Shown here: positions 32,601-39,857 of the stretch, one piece after another
Numbering within the stretch: position 1 is the first letter of the stretch
Layout of the letters: every line of letters starts with the position of its first letter
DNA from: JANQFV01 sp964468185
Lineage (GTDB): Bacteria; Planctomycetota; Phycisphaerae; UBA1845; Fen-1342
DNA length: 64,000 nt
NCBI GenBank assembly: GCA_964468185.1
Contig: CAYXTR010000006.1
Location: 1 to 64,000, forward strand
Direction of reading: 5' to 3'
The notes under the pieces: generated by a model
Databases searched by the model: none
What the model was told of the DNA's origin: nothing
What the model saw: the letters and a program-made list of their open reading frames with translations, nothing else
Program-made: the position numbers and the translations under genes

Positions 32601-34467
32601 GCCACTCGGGAATTCGCCGGCCCCGCATGCGCAACTGGACCGTCTCGACGTCCGCCGCAAACGGCTGGTCGGGCAACGACTTGGATGATTCGACAACTTC
32701 GATTTCATCCGCCGGCTGGTCCTCGTCCAGCACCAGCCCGTAGTTCCAGGGCGATATCGGGTGAATCTCCCACGCCGGCCATTCGTCGGTCCCGCCGGCC
32801 CGTCGATACTCCTCGTCAATCTTCAACGCGTACCACAGCGGCCCACGCTGGATGGACACGCTATCTTGGCTGCAAGTCCAGCGGCGCACGTCGACCTTCA
32901 TCGGCAGCCGTAGCGTGACGCGATCACCCGCTTGCCACGCCCGCCGAATCCGCACATACCGTCCAGACCGGCTTGTCAGCGCCGCAGACTCCCCGTTAAC
33001 CGTCACCTCAGGCACATCACACCACCCCGGGACACGCAGGTACAGTGGAAACGTCACTTCCTTCGGCGTCGACACCTTGAAAGTCAGTGTCTCGCGAAAC
33101 GGATAATCGGTATCCACTTCGATGGTCACGTGCGTGCCGTCGCCAACCTTGGCCTGCACCGCACTGGGCGCATACAGCACGGCGGCCAAACCACCGTCGC
33201 GCGTCGCCATCCACAGATGTTCCGCGAAGTACGGCCAGCCATGCGCCACATTGTGCTGGCAACAACGATGCCGGTGCGGATCCATCAGGTACATCGGCCC
33301 GGAGTTCATGATGCCCGGCGCTTTGCTCTCGGCGTCGGACAGCGGCATGTTGGGAGCGGTCAGATAACGCAGCGCCTTGAAATCGGCCGTCAGGGCCGCC
33401 GGCAGTGAGTTGTACGCAACCTCCTCACACCGATCCGCCCAAACGGTGTCGCCCGTGATCTTCAGAAGCATCTCGAACGACAGCATGAACTCGACCATCG
33501 TGCAGGTCTCGGCGGCCTGCCGTGGCCCCGTGTAACCGGGTCGGCACACCTCATCCGCGCCGAACATCCCACCCGGCACCTGGCCGTACAGCTCCATAAC
33601 CTGGCGGTAGTTTCGCTCCGTCGCGTCCAGATGGCCCGGGTCCCGCGATTGCACGTAGTAGTTCGCCGGGCCACGGAAGGCCTGGGCGATGTTCACACCA
33701 TGCCAGTTCGCCACACCGTCTGTCCAATTGGCCGTATTGCGATGGATCTTCTCCGCCAGTTCCAACAGCCACGCCTCGCCCGTGCGGTTGTACAGCCAGT
33801 AAACACTCGCAAGGTTGTCCGCCGCCCGCTGCTGTTGCCAGAACGGACGCAGGAAGTCACCTTCCGGAACCTGCATCTCCCAGCGAAAGTAGTCCTCCAT
33901 CAGCTTCAGCACACGCGAATCCGTAGTGTGCTCATAGTAGCTCTGCAGGACGTTAAGCATGATCATGTTCGGCCACAAATCGGGCGTGCCATCGATCCGC
34001 GTCAGATTATCGCGCGGGCCGAAGTAGCCGTTCTCCTGCTGGCTGCCCAGCACGCCCTCGATCCAGACCTGCGTCTCCTGCTCGATCCGCTCATCATCCA
34101 GCACGTAACCCAGATCGCCGAAGCCCTTCAGCCAGTAGGGCACCTCTTCCCACCCATGCTCCCCTGCACCGGTCGGGCTCAGCCAGGCGTTGTCTTCCTT
34201 CTCGAGAAAGCGGCTGATCTCCGTCAGACGGCCAACGAAGCCGTCGGCCATGCGCTCCAGTTGTGTGCGCAGCCAGCTCCGCGGTTCGATCGCACCAATT
34301 GGCAGCTTGACCAGCGGCTGAGGTCGCAGCGGGGGGCGATTGCCAACATAGAACTCGCTGCCCCCCTCCCTCGGCGGCGTCTCGACCACCACAACCTCGG
34401 TCGCCCGAGCACCGGACATGACCAGCAGTAACATCACAACGACCCCCATCACGAAACGGACCTTCAT
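29644..34467 (-). CDS. Secreted protein with two GH127-type beta-L-arabinofuranosidase modules, each followed by a discoidin-like domain
   Basis: A 1607-residue exported enzyme. Start ATG 34467 has GAGGAG 6 bases upstream and a signal peptide (MGVVVMLLLVMSGARA). Module 1 (about 25-600) and module 2 (about 835-1400) are separate DUF1680/GH127-family (alpha/alpha)6 domains. Each keeps the zinc/cysteine site of beta-L-arabinofuranosidases: E320-x-C322 with C402-C403, and E1145-x-C1147 with C1213-C1214, the second cysteine pair sitting in ACCPTN. Each is followed by a similar module of about 130 residues (about 687-820 and 1477-1607) with the repeated phrases IPRFTWW and YWFDD. These resemble F5/8-type-C carbohydrate-binding domains. 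It is probably anchored or periplasmic, releasing L-arabinose or a related furanose that the co-encoded ABC importer takes up. Two catalytic modules in one chain are unusual. Confidence 0.9.
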   Translation of the reverse strand: MKVRFVMGVVVMLLLVMSGARATEVVVVETPPREGGSEFYVGNRPPLRPQPLVKLPIGAIEPRSWLRTQLERMADGFVGRLTEISRFLEKEDNAWLSPTGAGEHGWEEVPYWLKGFGDLGYVLDDERIEQETQVWIEGVLGSQQENGYFGPRDNLTRIDGTPDLWPNMIMLNVLQSYYEHTTDSRVLKLMEDYFRWEMQVPEGDFLRPFWQQQRAADNLASVYWLYNRTGEAWLLELAEKIHRNTANWTDGVANWHGVNIAQAFRGPANYYVQSRDPGHLDATERNYRQVMELYGQVPGGMFGADEVCRPGYTGPRQAAETCTMVEFMLSFEMLLKITGDTVWADRCEEVAYNSLPAALTADFKALRYLTAPNMPLSDAESKAPGIMNSGPMYLMDPHRHRCCQHNVAHGWPYFAEHLWMATRDGGLAAVLYAPSAVQAKVGDGTHVTIEVDTDYPFRETLTFKVSTPKEVTFPLYLRVPGWCDVPEVTVNGESAALTSRSGRYVRIRRAWQAGDRVTLRLPMKVDVRRWTCSQDSVSIQRGPLWYALKIDEEYRRAGGTDEWPAWEIHPISPWNYGLVLDEDQPADEIEVVESSKSLPDQPFAADVETVQLRMRGRRIPEWRLDHNGLISKLQPSPAYTEEPVERLTLIPMGAARIRLAAFPTVSDAPTAHHWVAPQPPAPAEASHCFSGDTLAALSDGLVPEHSNDQSIPRFTWWDRRSTTEWVSYRFESPREVGRVAVYWFDDGPQGGCRVPASWRLLYRAGDIWRPVAGATEYATREDQFNVVTFEPVTTTGLRIEVVLQDGYSSGILEWQVSGVESESREMMHAFNASHEYPIRPVPFTEVEVDDAFWTPRLETNRKVTVRHVFAQCEETGRIDNFAKAAGMLEGDYEGYSFNDSDVFKAVEGAAYALALDDDPELKRYLDGVIEKIAAAQEDDGYLYAERTVHADNPSERAGPTRWSHLAHSHELYNLGHLFEAAVAHYRATGERSLFDVALEAADLVVDVFGPDGLRDVPGHQEIEIGLARLYRVTGNRRYLELAKFFLDERGHAHGRELYGQYAQDHKPVLEQDHPVGHAVRAVYMYCGMADVAALTGDPGYVRAIDRIWQNMVGKRLYVTGGIGARHGGESFGDDYELPNAEAYCESCASIANVFWNQRMFLMHGDAKYVDVLERALYNGLLAGIGMSGDRFFYVNPLESHGQHERKPWFNCACCPTNAVRFMPSLPGYIYAQREDAVYVNLFIGSQAKLDVGGQPVTLRQQTKYPWEGDVRIEVQPQQPAAFALRVRVPGWARGVPVPGSLYRFADDVDVQPSVTVNGDPVLLDLKDGYVELRRTWQAGDHVTLAWPMAIRRIHAHPAVEADRNRVALQRGPLVYCVEGIDHQGFARDLFVPTDVELTAEQRDNLLGGVVVLTGTARQVQFNDGRPAGGQAAQITAIPYYAWNHRASGDMFVWLPRTAAAAQPRPESTPASLAEPSASHVNDQLRALHDQLLPEHSRDGSIPRFTWWNHVGTGEWVQYDFAERTTVSQSGVYWFDDRPHGDCRVPASWRLLYRDGEDWRPVRHVGTYPTRRDEMNEVSFEPVRTTGLRLEVKLQDECSGGILEWSVR

Positions 34468-34540
34468 CGGACACTCCTCGGCATGCAGCGATTGTGGCGC
34501 ACGCGCCAGCCACCCCTCATTACCGCCAACCAATCCCACC

Positions 34541-35575
34541 CTAGTACTTCCGCTCGTCAATCACTTCCGCAGCCTGCTCGCGGGTGAACAGGCGATCCTC
34601 AACCTTGATCCACTTGGGCAGGTCTTCACCGGCCACAGCACGCTCCACCGCATCGAACACCGCCGGCCCCAACAGCGGATTGCACTCCACCGTGGCATTC
34701 AAATCCCCGGCGACCATCGCCTCAAACGCCGCCCGGACGGCGTCAATCGACACAACCAGGATATCCTCGCCGGCATCGTAACCCGCCTGCTCGATCGCCT
34801 GGATCGCACCCAAAGCCATTTCATCATTGTGCGCGTACACGGCATCGATTCCCTCCCCCTCAGCCTTCAGGAAAGCCTCCATGACCTCCTTGCCTTTCGC
34901 GCGCGTGAAGTCGCCCGACTGCGATTTGATGATCTCAAGTTCCGCGTGTTTAGCGATGACTTCGTGGAAGCCCTTCTTGCGGTCAATCGCAGGCGCCGAG
35001 CCCGGCGTGCCTTGCAACTCCACGATATTCCCCTGCCCGAGCGTCTCGACGAGCCACCGGGCCGCCATCCGTCCTTCCTCGACGAAGTCAGACGCGATCA
35101 GGGTCGCATAAAGCGCTTCATCCTCAACGTCGACGCCGCGATCGACCAGTACCACCGGTATCCCCGCCCGTTTCGCCTCCTTCAAGACGGGCTCGAAACC
35201 CGTCTCCACGACCGGCGCCAGGATGATCGCGTCCACCCGCTGAGCAATGAACGCCCGCAACGCCTTGATCTGGTTGTCCTGCTTCTGCTGTGCATCGGAG
35301 AACTTCAGTTCGTGGCCCCGTCGCTTCGCCTCCTCACGAATCGACTGCGTCTCCGCCGTCCGCCAACTGCTCTCAGCCCCGATCTGTGAGAAGCCGATCG
35401 TAAGGGTCGGTCGCGTTGCGCCGTTCTCATCATGCTGGGCGGCGACAGCCCCCTTCTGCTCGGCCGCAGCGCCCTGCCGCCCCGTGTCGCCCTGCTGCTC
35501 ACACCCCACAACCAACATGAGCAGCCCACACAGCCCCGCCAACCCCCTCCGCCGCCGTGCTCCAATCGACTTCAT
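34541..35575 (-). CDS. ytfQ: Sugar-binding lipoprotein of an ABC importer, YtfQ-like
   Basis: A 344-residue periplasmic-binding-protein-like domain of the ribose/galactofuranose class. It has a lipoprotein signal (GLCGLLMLVVGC, lipidated Cys near residue 25), as expected for a binding protein tethered to a membrane. The family core is LTIGFSQIGAESSWRTAETQSI, DAIILAPVVETGFEPVLKEAKRAGIPVVLVDRGV, GSAPAIDRKKGF and VYAHNDEMALGAIQAIEQAG. The ends match YtfQ, which binds furanose sugars. ATG 35575 has GGGAG 5 bases upstream; a second ATG sits 3 bases earlier. It heads the operon, 73 bases before the glycosidase gene. Confidence 0.92.
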   Translation of the reverse strand: MKSIGARRRRGLAGLCGLLMLVVGCEQQGDTGRQGAAAEQKGAVAAQHDENGATRPTLTIGFSQIGAESSWRTAETQSIREEAKRRGHELKFSDAQQKQDNQIKALRAFIAQRVDAIILAPVVETGFEPVLKEAKRAGIPVVLVDRGVDVEDEALYATLIASDFVEEGRMAARWLVETLGQGNIVELQGTPGSAPAIDRKKGFHEVIAKHAELEIIKSQSGDFTRAKGKEVMEAFLKAEGEGIDAVYAHNDEMALGAIQAIEQAGYDAGEDILVVSIDAVRAAFEAMVAGDLNATVECNPLLGPAVFDAVERAVAGEDLPKWIKVEDRLFTREQAAEVIDERKY

Positions 35576-35639
35576 CATCACTCCCGCACAATGGGCAATA
35601 CCATTCCGCCATCGACGCGACCTCGCGCCATAAACCCCG

Positions 35640-35667
35640 ATTGTAAGGGCTCTTCCGGCCCTGTCGA
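35640..35667 (-). promoter_or_regulatory. Promoter of the furanose importer/glycosidase operon
   Basis: On the minus strand TCGACA (35667-35662) and TACAAT (35645-35640) are separated by 16 bases, each matching 5 of 6 consensus bases. The start codon of the binding protein lies about 65 bases further on. The spacer contains an AGGGC/GCCCT inverted repeat. Confidence 0.6.
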
Positions 35668-35773
35668 TATACGCGCCGAGCGTGAGGGCGCAGGCTGAAC
35701 CTGACTTGCACCCCTCGGGACCGCCGAGTACGGTCAACACACGACCATAATTGCTGCGAACGGAGCCCGCCAC

Positions 35774-35971
35774 GTGAGCACCCAACAGCGTACCGCCGCC
35801 TACTTCGTCGTCGCTGTAATCATGATGACCGTCGGTATCGCGTATTTGCTCATGACCTTCACAGCCCAAGAGCGCGGCGATCCACACCCGTGGGTCGGCC
35901 CCCTGGTCGCGGCCCTCAGCTTCTCGGCGAGTGCTATGGCTTTGTGGCGCGTCTCGTGTGAAAGGCGCTGA
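35774..35971 (+). CDS. Small two-helix membrane protein
   Basis: A 65-residue protein I cannot assign to a family. It has two hydrophobic segments, YFVVAVIMMTVGIAYLLMTF (about 10-29) and PWVGPLVAALSFSASAMALW (about 39-58), joined by a short polar loop, and a charged C-terminus. GTG 35774 has GGAG 8 bases upstream, which makes translation plausible. It lies on the strand opposite to the genes on either side of it, the sugar importer operon and the DeoR-type gene. Confidence 0.5.
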   Translation: MSTQQRTAAYFVVAVIMMTVGIAYLLMTFTAQERGDPHPWVGPLVAALSFSASAMALWRVSCERR

Positions 35972-36008
35972 ATCTTCGCTCTCTTGCCCCCCACCGACGT
36001 TCTATTGC

Positions 36009-36770
36009 TCAGATTTCCACCCGCTGGACATTGATACCGGCGTCCCGGAGTTGCGTCTCCCAGCACTCCTCCAGCCCCGCATCCGAAATCACGTGCGTCA
36101 CCCGCCCAAGCTCACAGATCCTCGCCAGAGAGCGACGCCCGAACTTGGTGTGATCGGCCACGATCATCACTTCCTCGGCACACTGCATCATCAAACGCTC
36201 GATCTCCACCATCAGCAGATGCGCATTGAACAAGCCATCTTCAGTAATGCCCGCCGCACCCATGATCGCCAGCCGCAGATGCAGTGAACTCAGCATCTTC
36301 TCCGCGTGGGTCCCCACCGACACCCCGGTCTGCGGCATCACGTAACCGCCCAGCAAGTACACATCCGGGTTCGAGCTCGTGCCCAGCAGGCTCGCAATCG
36401 GCACCGAATTCGTGACGACCTGCAGCGCGCGCCCAGTCAGGTGCCGTGCAACCTGAAACGTCGTCGTGCCACCATCAAGCAACACCGTGTCGCCGTCACG
36501 TACAAACGACGCGGCAATCGCGCCGATGGCCTCCTTCTCGACACGGTTCTGCGTCTCCCGCTGACCGTAATCGATCGGATGCTCACGCGTTCCGAGGTAA
36601 ACCGCCCCACCGTGCGTACGCCGAACCGTCCCCAGCCGCTGCATCGCCTCCAGATCCCGGCGTACGGTCGAGACGGAAACGCCAAACTGCGAGACCAGTT
36701 CACCGAGCGAAGCATAGCCGCGCTCGGCGAGATAATCGTTCAGCTGCTGGTGCCTCTCGTGCGTAAACAT
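36009..36770 (-). CDS. DeoR-family transcriptional regulator
   Basis: A 253-residue repressor with an N-terminal winged HTH (residues 1-60, LGELVSQFGVSVSTVRRDLEAMQRLGTVRRTHGGAV) and a DeoR C-terminal effector domain (about 75-235, VLLDGGTTTFQVARHL, VVTNSVPIASLL, IMGAAGITEDGLFNAHLLMVEIERLMMQ, VMIVADHTKFGRRSLARI). The GGTTT and DHTKF segments are the sugar-phosphate pocket. Such regulators usually repress sugar uptake and catabolism genes and are released by a phosphosugar. It lies just upstream of, and on the same strand as, the furanose importer operon, so it probably controls it. Repeated GAAATC elements sit upstream of its own start. Confidence 0.93.
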   Translation of the reverse strand: MFTHERHQQLNDYLAERGYASLGELVSQFGVSVSTVRRDLEAMQRLGTVRRTHGGAVYLGTREHPIDYGQRETQNRVEKEAIGAIAASFVRDGDTVLLDGGTTTFQVARHLTGRALQVVTNSVPIASLLGTSSNPDVYLLGGYVMPQTGVSVGTHAEKMLSSLHLRLAIMGAAGITEDGLFNAHLLMVEIERLMMQCAEEVMIVADHTKFGRRSLARICELGRVTHVISDAGLEECWETQLRDAGINVQRVEI

Positions 36771-37120
36771 CTACATTTTATCCACTTACATCAGCGGATC
36801 GCCCGACGGCCACGCGGTACTGCGGCGACCCCATCTACACATGATAATGAACGATTTCGACCACCGCAATCCGACTGCCCACCGAGGACACCCAACAAAT
36901 CCCTAATCGAAATCCCGACCCCACCGAGCATGACCGAAATCTGTCATTAACGAAAGAAATCTATCGCATAATGCTGAAAATTCCGCTATAATCACGGCCA
37001 TAAGAATGACTCAGTGGGCATTTGATGCCCGGCACGATCGTTTTGTGTCCGCCACGGACGAAAACGATCACCGGCATGTCGCACGTCACAAACAACTTGT
37101 TCCAAAGGAGGAGAAACCTA
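36771..37120. other. Divergent intergenic region with GAAATC repeats and a -10 box
   Basis: No gene is visible here. It separates the DeoR-type gene (minus) from the PEP-CTERM gene (plus). Four GAAATC elements occur: three on the plus strand at 36909, 36936 and 36956 (the last two within GAAATCTGTC and GAAATCTATC) and one inverted (GATTTC) at 36853. A perfect TATAAT lies at 36987-36992 without a good -35. The ribosome binding site AAAGGAGG is just before 37121. The repeats are candidate DeoR operators. Confidence 0.45.
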
Positions 37121-37858
37121 ATGCTCAGGAACGGAACGCTCGCAGTGGTCGCCCTGTTACTGGTGGTCACCTCGGCAAACGCCGACATGTTTGCACCGCC
37201 CGAGGCCGGCAGCACGCTGAACGGCTACCAGGACTCGTTCGACACGCTCTCAATGGACTGGACCGCCGCCAACGGCTCCTACACCGTCAACACGCCCGGC
37301 ATCCTGACCGTCGAGCCCGGCGACGGCGAGAGCCACCTCTTCTACACAGGCGCCACGTACAACGATCTTACCCAGGAAGTGCTCGCACTCGTCCGCCCCA
37401 TCGGCGAATGGGATGATGGTCCGGACGGCGTCCGCGGCGGCGTCGCGGTGAATGGCACCACCGAGGACAGCCAGGCCTACAATTTCCTCATGCGCCGCAA
37501 GAGTGAGAATGTCCGCATGCTGGACGATGGCCGCGCCTGGGGGCCGAACTGGGGCGAAGACTGGACCAGTGAGAGCTGGTACTGGATCCGCTTCAAGAAC
37601 GACGGCGCCGGCACACTCTCCGGCAAGTTCTGGGCCGCCGGCACCGAAGAGCCCACCGACTGGCTCAACTGGGGCCATGATACCGGCCGCGCCGGCTTCG
37701 CAGGCATCGCCGCCGGCACCGCCACCAACGTCAGCACGACGTTCGAGGTCGACTACTTCCTGCTGAAGGCCAGTGGTCTGCCTGAGATCACCGTCGTGCC
37801 CGAGCCGGCCAGTTTGCTATTGCTGTCGCTCGGCCTGTTCGCCATCCGCCGCCGCTAG
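37121..37858 (+). CDS. PEP-CTERM sorting-domain secreted protein
   Basis: A 245-residue exported protein. The signal peptide is at 1-18 (LAVVALLLVVTSANA). The body (about 25-215) reads as a beta-rich sandwich without a family I recognise, containing many Trp and Asp residues in the style of a lectin- or laminin-like domain. The C-terminus is a textbook PEP-CTERM tail: VPEPASLLLLSLGLFAIRRR, that is, the PEP motif, a hydrophobic helix and a basic end recognised by an exosortase. That enzyme is not in this window. ATG 37121 has AAAGGAGG 7 bases upstream. The protein is probably surface- or matrix-bound after processing. Confidence 0.88.
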   Translation: MLRNGTLAVVALLLVVTSANADMFAPPEAGSTLNGYQDSFDTLSMDWTAANGSYTVNTPGILTVEPGDGESHLFYTGATYNDLTQEVLALVRPIGEWDDGPDGVRGGVAVNGTTEDSQAYNFLMRRKSENVRMLDDGRAWGPNWGEDWTSESWYWIRFKNDGAGTLSGKFWAAGTEEPTDWLNWGHDTGRAGFAGIAAGTATNVSTTFEVDYFLLKASGLPEITVVPEPASLLLLSLGLFAIRRR

Positions 37859-38178
37859 CGGATACACGACACGTACGCGCCGTCCGCACGCAGACGTCGA
37901 TATACGGCTAGTGCACGAGTGCCCGCTTGCACCTGAGGGGTAGCGGGCTACGCAACCCGGGGCTGGGGAAAGCGTCTCGGGCGGCGGCGTGGACGACATT
38001 TCCTCCAGCAGGTCTTCCTGCTTTCTCGCCCGTGCGTTGCGCGCCGCAACCACGGGCGAGGCCCTTTCTTCACTCGTGTTGCAACTTGCTTACGAACGCC
38101 GGAATCCCCCGTTTATCCGCGCGCAACACGGCCCCAACACGCGCTGACAAGAAAACCGGAAACAAAAAAGGAGAGGAT
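37859..38178. other. Intergenic region with two hairpins between the PEP-CTERM gene and tRNA-His
   Basis: I see no gene here. Two hairpins occur, AGCAGG/CCTGCT with a 4-base loop (38007-38022) and a long one at 38025-38060. The A-rich stretch 38154-38169 gives a T tract on the minus strand downstream of the tRNA. Confidence 0.5.
38025..38070 (+). terminator. Strong hairpin terminator, possibly serving both directions
   Basis: CTCGCCCGTG (38025-38034) pairs perfectly with CACGGGCGAG (38051-38060). An inner stem GTTGCG/CGCAAC (38036-38041 with 38045-38050) extends it to 16 pairs around a 3-base loop with one bulge. CCCTTTCTT follows. It probably ends the PEP-CTERM transcript. Confidence 0.65.
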
Positions 38179-38252
38179 TGCCGGCGTTGGGATTCGAACC
38201 CAAGACCTCTTGATCCACAGTCAAGCGCTCTCGCCAACTGAGCTACACCGGC
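38179..38252 (-). tRNA. tRNA-His (GTG anticodon)
   Basis: A complete cloverleaf on the minus strand: acceptor stem GCCGGTG/CGCCGGC with one G-U pair, D arm GCTC/GAGC, anticodon arm CTTGA/TCAAG with loop CTGTGGA (anticodon GTG, His), T arm TTGGG-TTCGAAT-CCCAA. No CCA is encoded; the gene is followed by ATCC. Unusually, the base before position 1 is C rather than G, and the discriminator (position 73) is A rather than C. The G-1:C73 pair that marks bacterial tRNA-His is therefore not encoded. A T-rich stretch follows within 15 bases as a likely transcript end. Confidence 0.95.
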
Positions 38253-38483
38253 GACGGTCCGCGCGGGCACTGAGGCCACCCCACGGGCCCTCCAAATCGC
38301 AACAAGTCAGTCTATGAACCCCCCGGATGGATGTCAAACCCGCCCTCACGGCGCCCCTTCCGCATGCACGTCCGTCGTCGCCGCACGAGGGATGCATGAT
38401 CGCGCGCAGCCCCACGCGATCAGGTATTCCCACTGAACGCTCTTCTACAACCTCACCCGTCGACCAGTGGGGCCCGCCCCCTC

Positions 38484-39857
38484 CTACAAGAGCCCATGCT
38501 TCTGCAGCCGATAACGCAGCCGGTCGCGCGACAGGTTCAACAATCGGGCCGCCTGCGTCTGGTTGTTGCTTGTGCGTTCGAGCGCCTGCTGCAACAGGTG
38601 ATACTCCAGCTTGCGCAGTTTTTCAAAATCGAACCCCTCCGGCGGCAGCTCCATATTCTCGATGTCCCATTCCCACGGCTGGTGCTCCGTGCGCCCCAGC
38701 ACAATGTCGTCGGCCGTGATCTCATTGTCCTGGCATAGCAGCACCGCCCGCTCGATCACATTCCGCAGCTCGCGCACGTTGCCCGGCCAGCTATAGCCTT
38801 TCAGTCGCTCATGTGCCTCATCCGTCACGCGCTCAATCGGCTTCTTGAACTCCTTCGAAAACCGCGCAATGAAATGTTGTGCCAGCAGCCGCACATCATC
38901 GCCCCGTGCCCGCAGCGGCGGCATCTGAATCGTCACCACGTTCAGCCGATACATCAGATCCCGCCGAAAATGCCCTTGCTCAATGGCCTTCTCCAGGTCA
39001 CGATTCGTCGCGCCAATCACCCGCACATCAACTTCAATCTCCTTGGTGCCACCCACACGCCGAAAACGACGCTCCTCCAGAAAGCGCAAGAGCTTCGCCT
39101 GCAGCGCCGGCGGCATATCCCCCACCTCATCCAGAAACACCGTGCCCCCCTCCGCCATCTCGAGCAGCCCCTTCTTCTGCGCCTTGGCATCGGTAAATGC
39201 GCCACGCTCATGGCCGAAAAGCTCACTCTCGAGCAACGATTCGGACAACGCCGTGCATGTGATGTTGATGAACGGGTTCGCGGTGCGATCCGAGTTGTGA
39301 TGGATCACGCGGGCCACCAGGTCCTTGCCCGTCCCCGTCTCGCCGCGCAGAAATACCGTCGATACACCCGCCCGGGACACCTGCTTGATCATGTCGAACA
39401 TGCGCATCATCGACGGATGCTGCCCAATGATCGCATTGATCCCGAATTCCGCCTCGAGATGCCGGCGCAACTCCCCCACTTCCCGCCTGAGCTGCGTCGT
39501 CTCGAGCGCCTTGTCCACCGTGACGAGCAGCTCATCCATCTGAAACGGCTTGGCGATGTAGTTGTACGCCCCCAGCTTGATCGCCTCGACCGCCGTCTCG
39601 ATCGTGCTGTAAGCCGTCATGATGATGACGACCGCGTCCTGGTCCAGCTTGCGAATGCCATGCAGGACATCGAGCCCCGTAATGTCGGGCAGCTTGTAAT
39701 CAAGCATGACGAGGTCGAACATGTCCTCCGCGAACATGTTCAACGCCGAGTGCCCGTCTTCCGCCTCAGTCACCTCGTAGCCACGCTCCTCGAACTTCTG
39801 CCGGAGCGACCAGCGAATCAGGCTTTCATCCTCAACGATCAGGACCCGTACGCTCAT
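38484..39857 (-). CDS. NtrC-family sigma-54-dependent response regulator
   Basis: A 457-residue three-domain activator. The receiver (residues 1-120) has acidic residues E9/D10, the phosphoacceptor Asp53 (VMLDYKLPD) and the lysine in YIAKPF. The AAA+ domain (about 140-380) has Walker A GETGTGKD, the sigma-54 contact motif GAFTDA, GGTVFLDEVGDMPPALQAKLLRFLEE and the RDLMYRLNV arginine finger region. The C-terminal Fis-type HTH (about 410-457) contains NNQTQAARLLNLSRDRLRYRLQ. It drives transcription from -24/-12 promoters when phosphorylated. Its start overlaps the end of the globin-coupled kinase gene by 26 bases, so the two form a dedicated pair. Confidence 0.95.
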   Translation of the reverse strand: MSVRVLIVEDESLIRWSLRQKFEERGYEVTEAEDGHSALNMFAEDMFDLVMLDYKLPDITGLDVLHGIRKLDQDAVVIIMTAYSTIETAVEAIKLGAYNYIAKPFQMDELLVTVDKALETTQLRREVGELRRHLEAEFGINAIIGQHPSMMRMFDMIKQVSRAGVSTVFLRGETGTGKDLVARVIHHNSDRTANPFINITCTALSESLLESELFGHERGAFTDAKAQKKGLLEMAEGGTVFLDEVGDMPPALQAKLLRFLEERRFRRVGGTKEIEVDVRVIGATNRDLEKAIEQGHFRRDLMYRLNVVTIQMPPLRARGDDVRLLAQHFIARFSKEFKKPIERVTDEAHERLKGYSWPGNVRELRNVIERAVLLCQDNEITADDIVLGRTEHQPWEWDIENMELPPEGFDFEKLRKLEYHLLQQALERTSNNQTQAARLLNLSRDRLRYRLQKHGLL

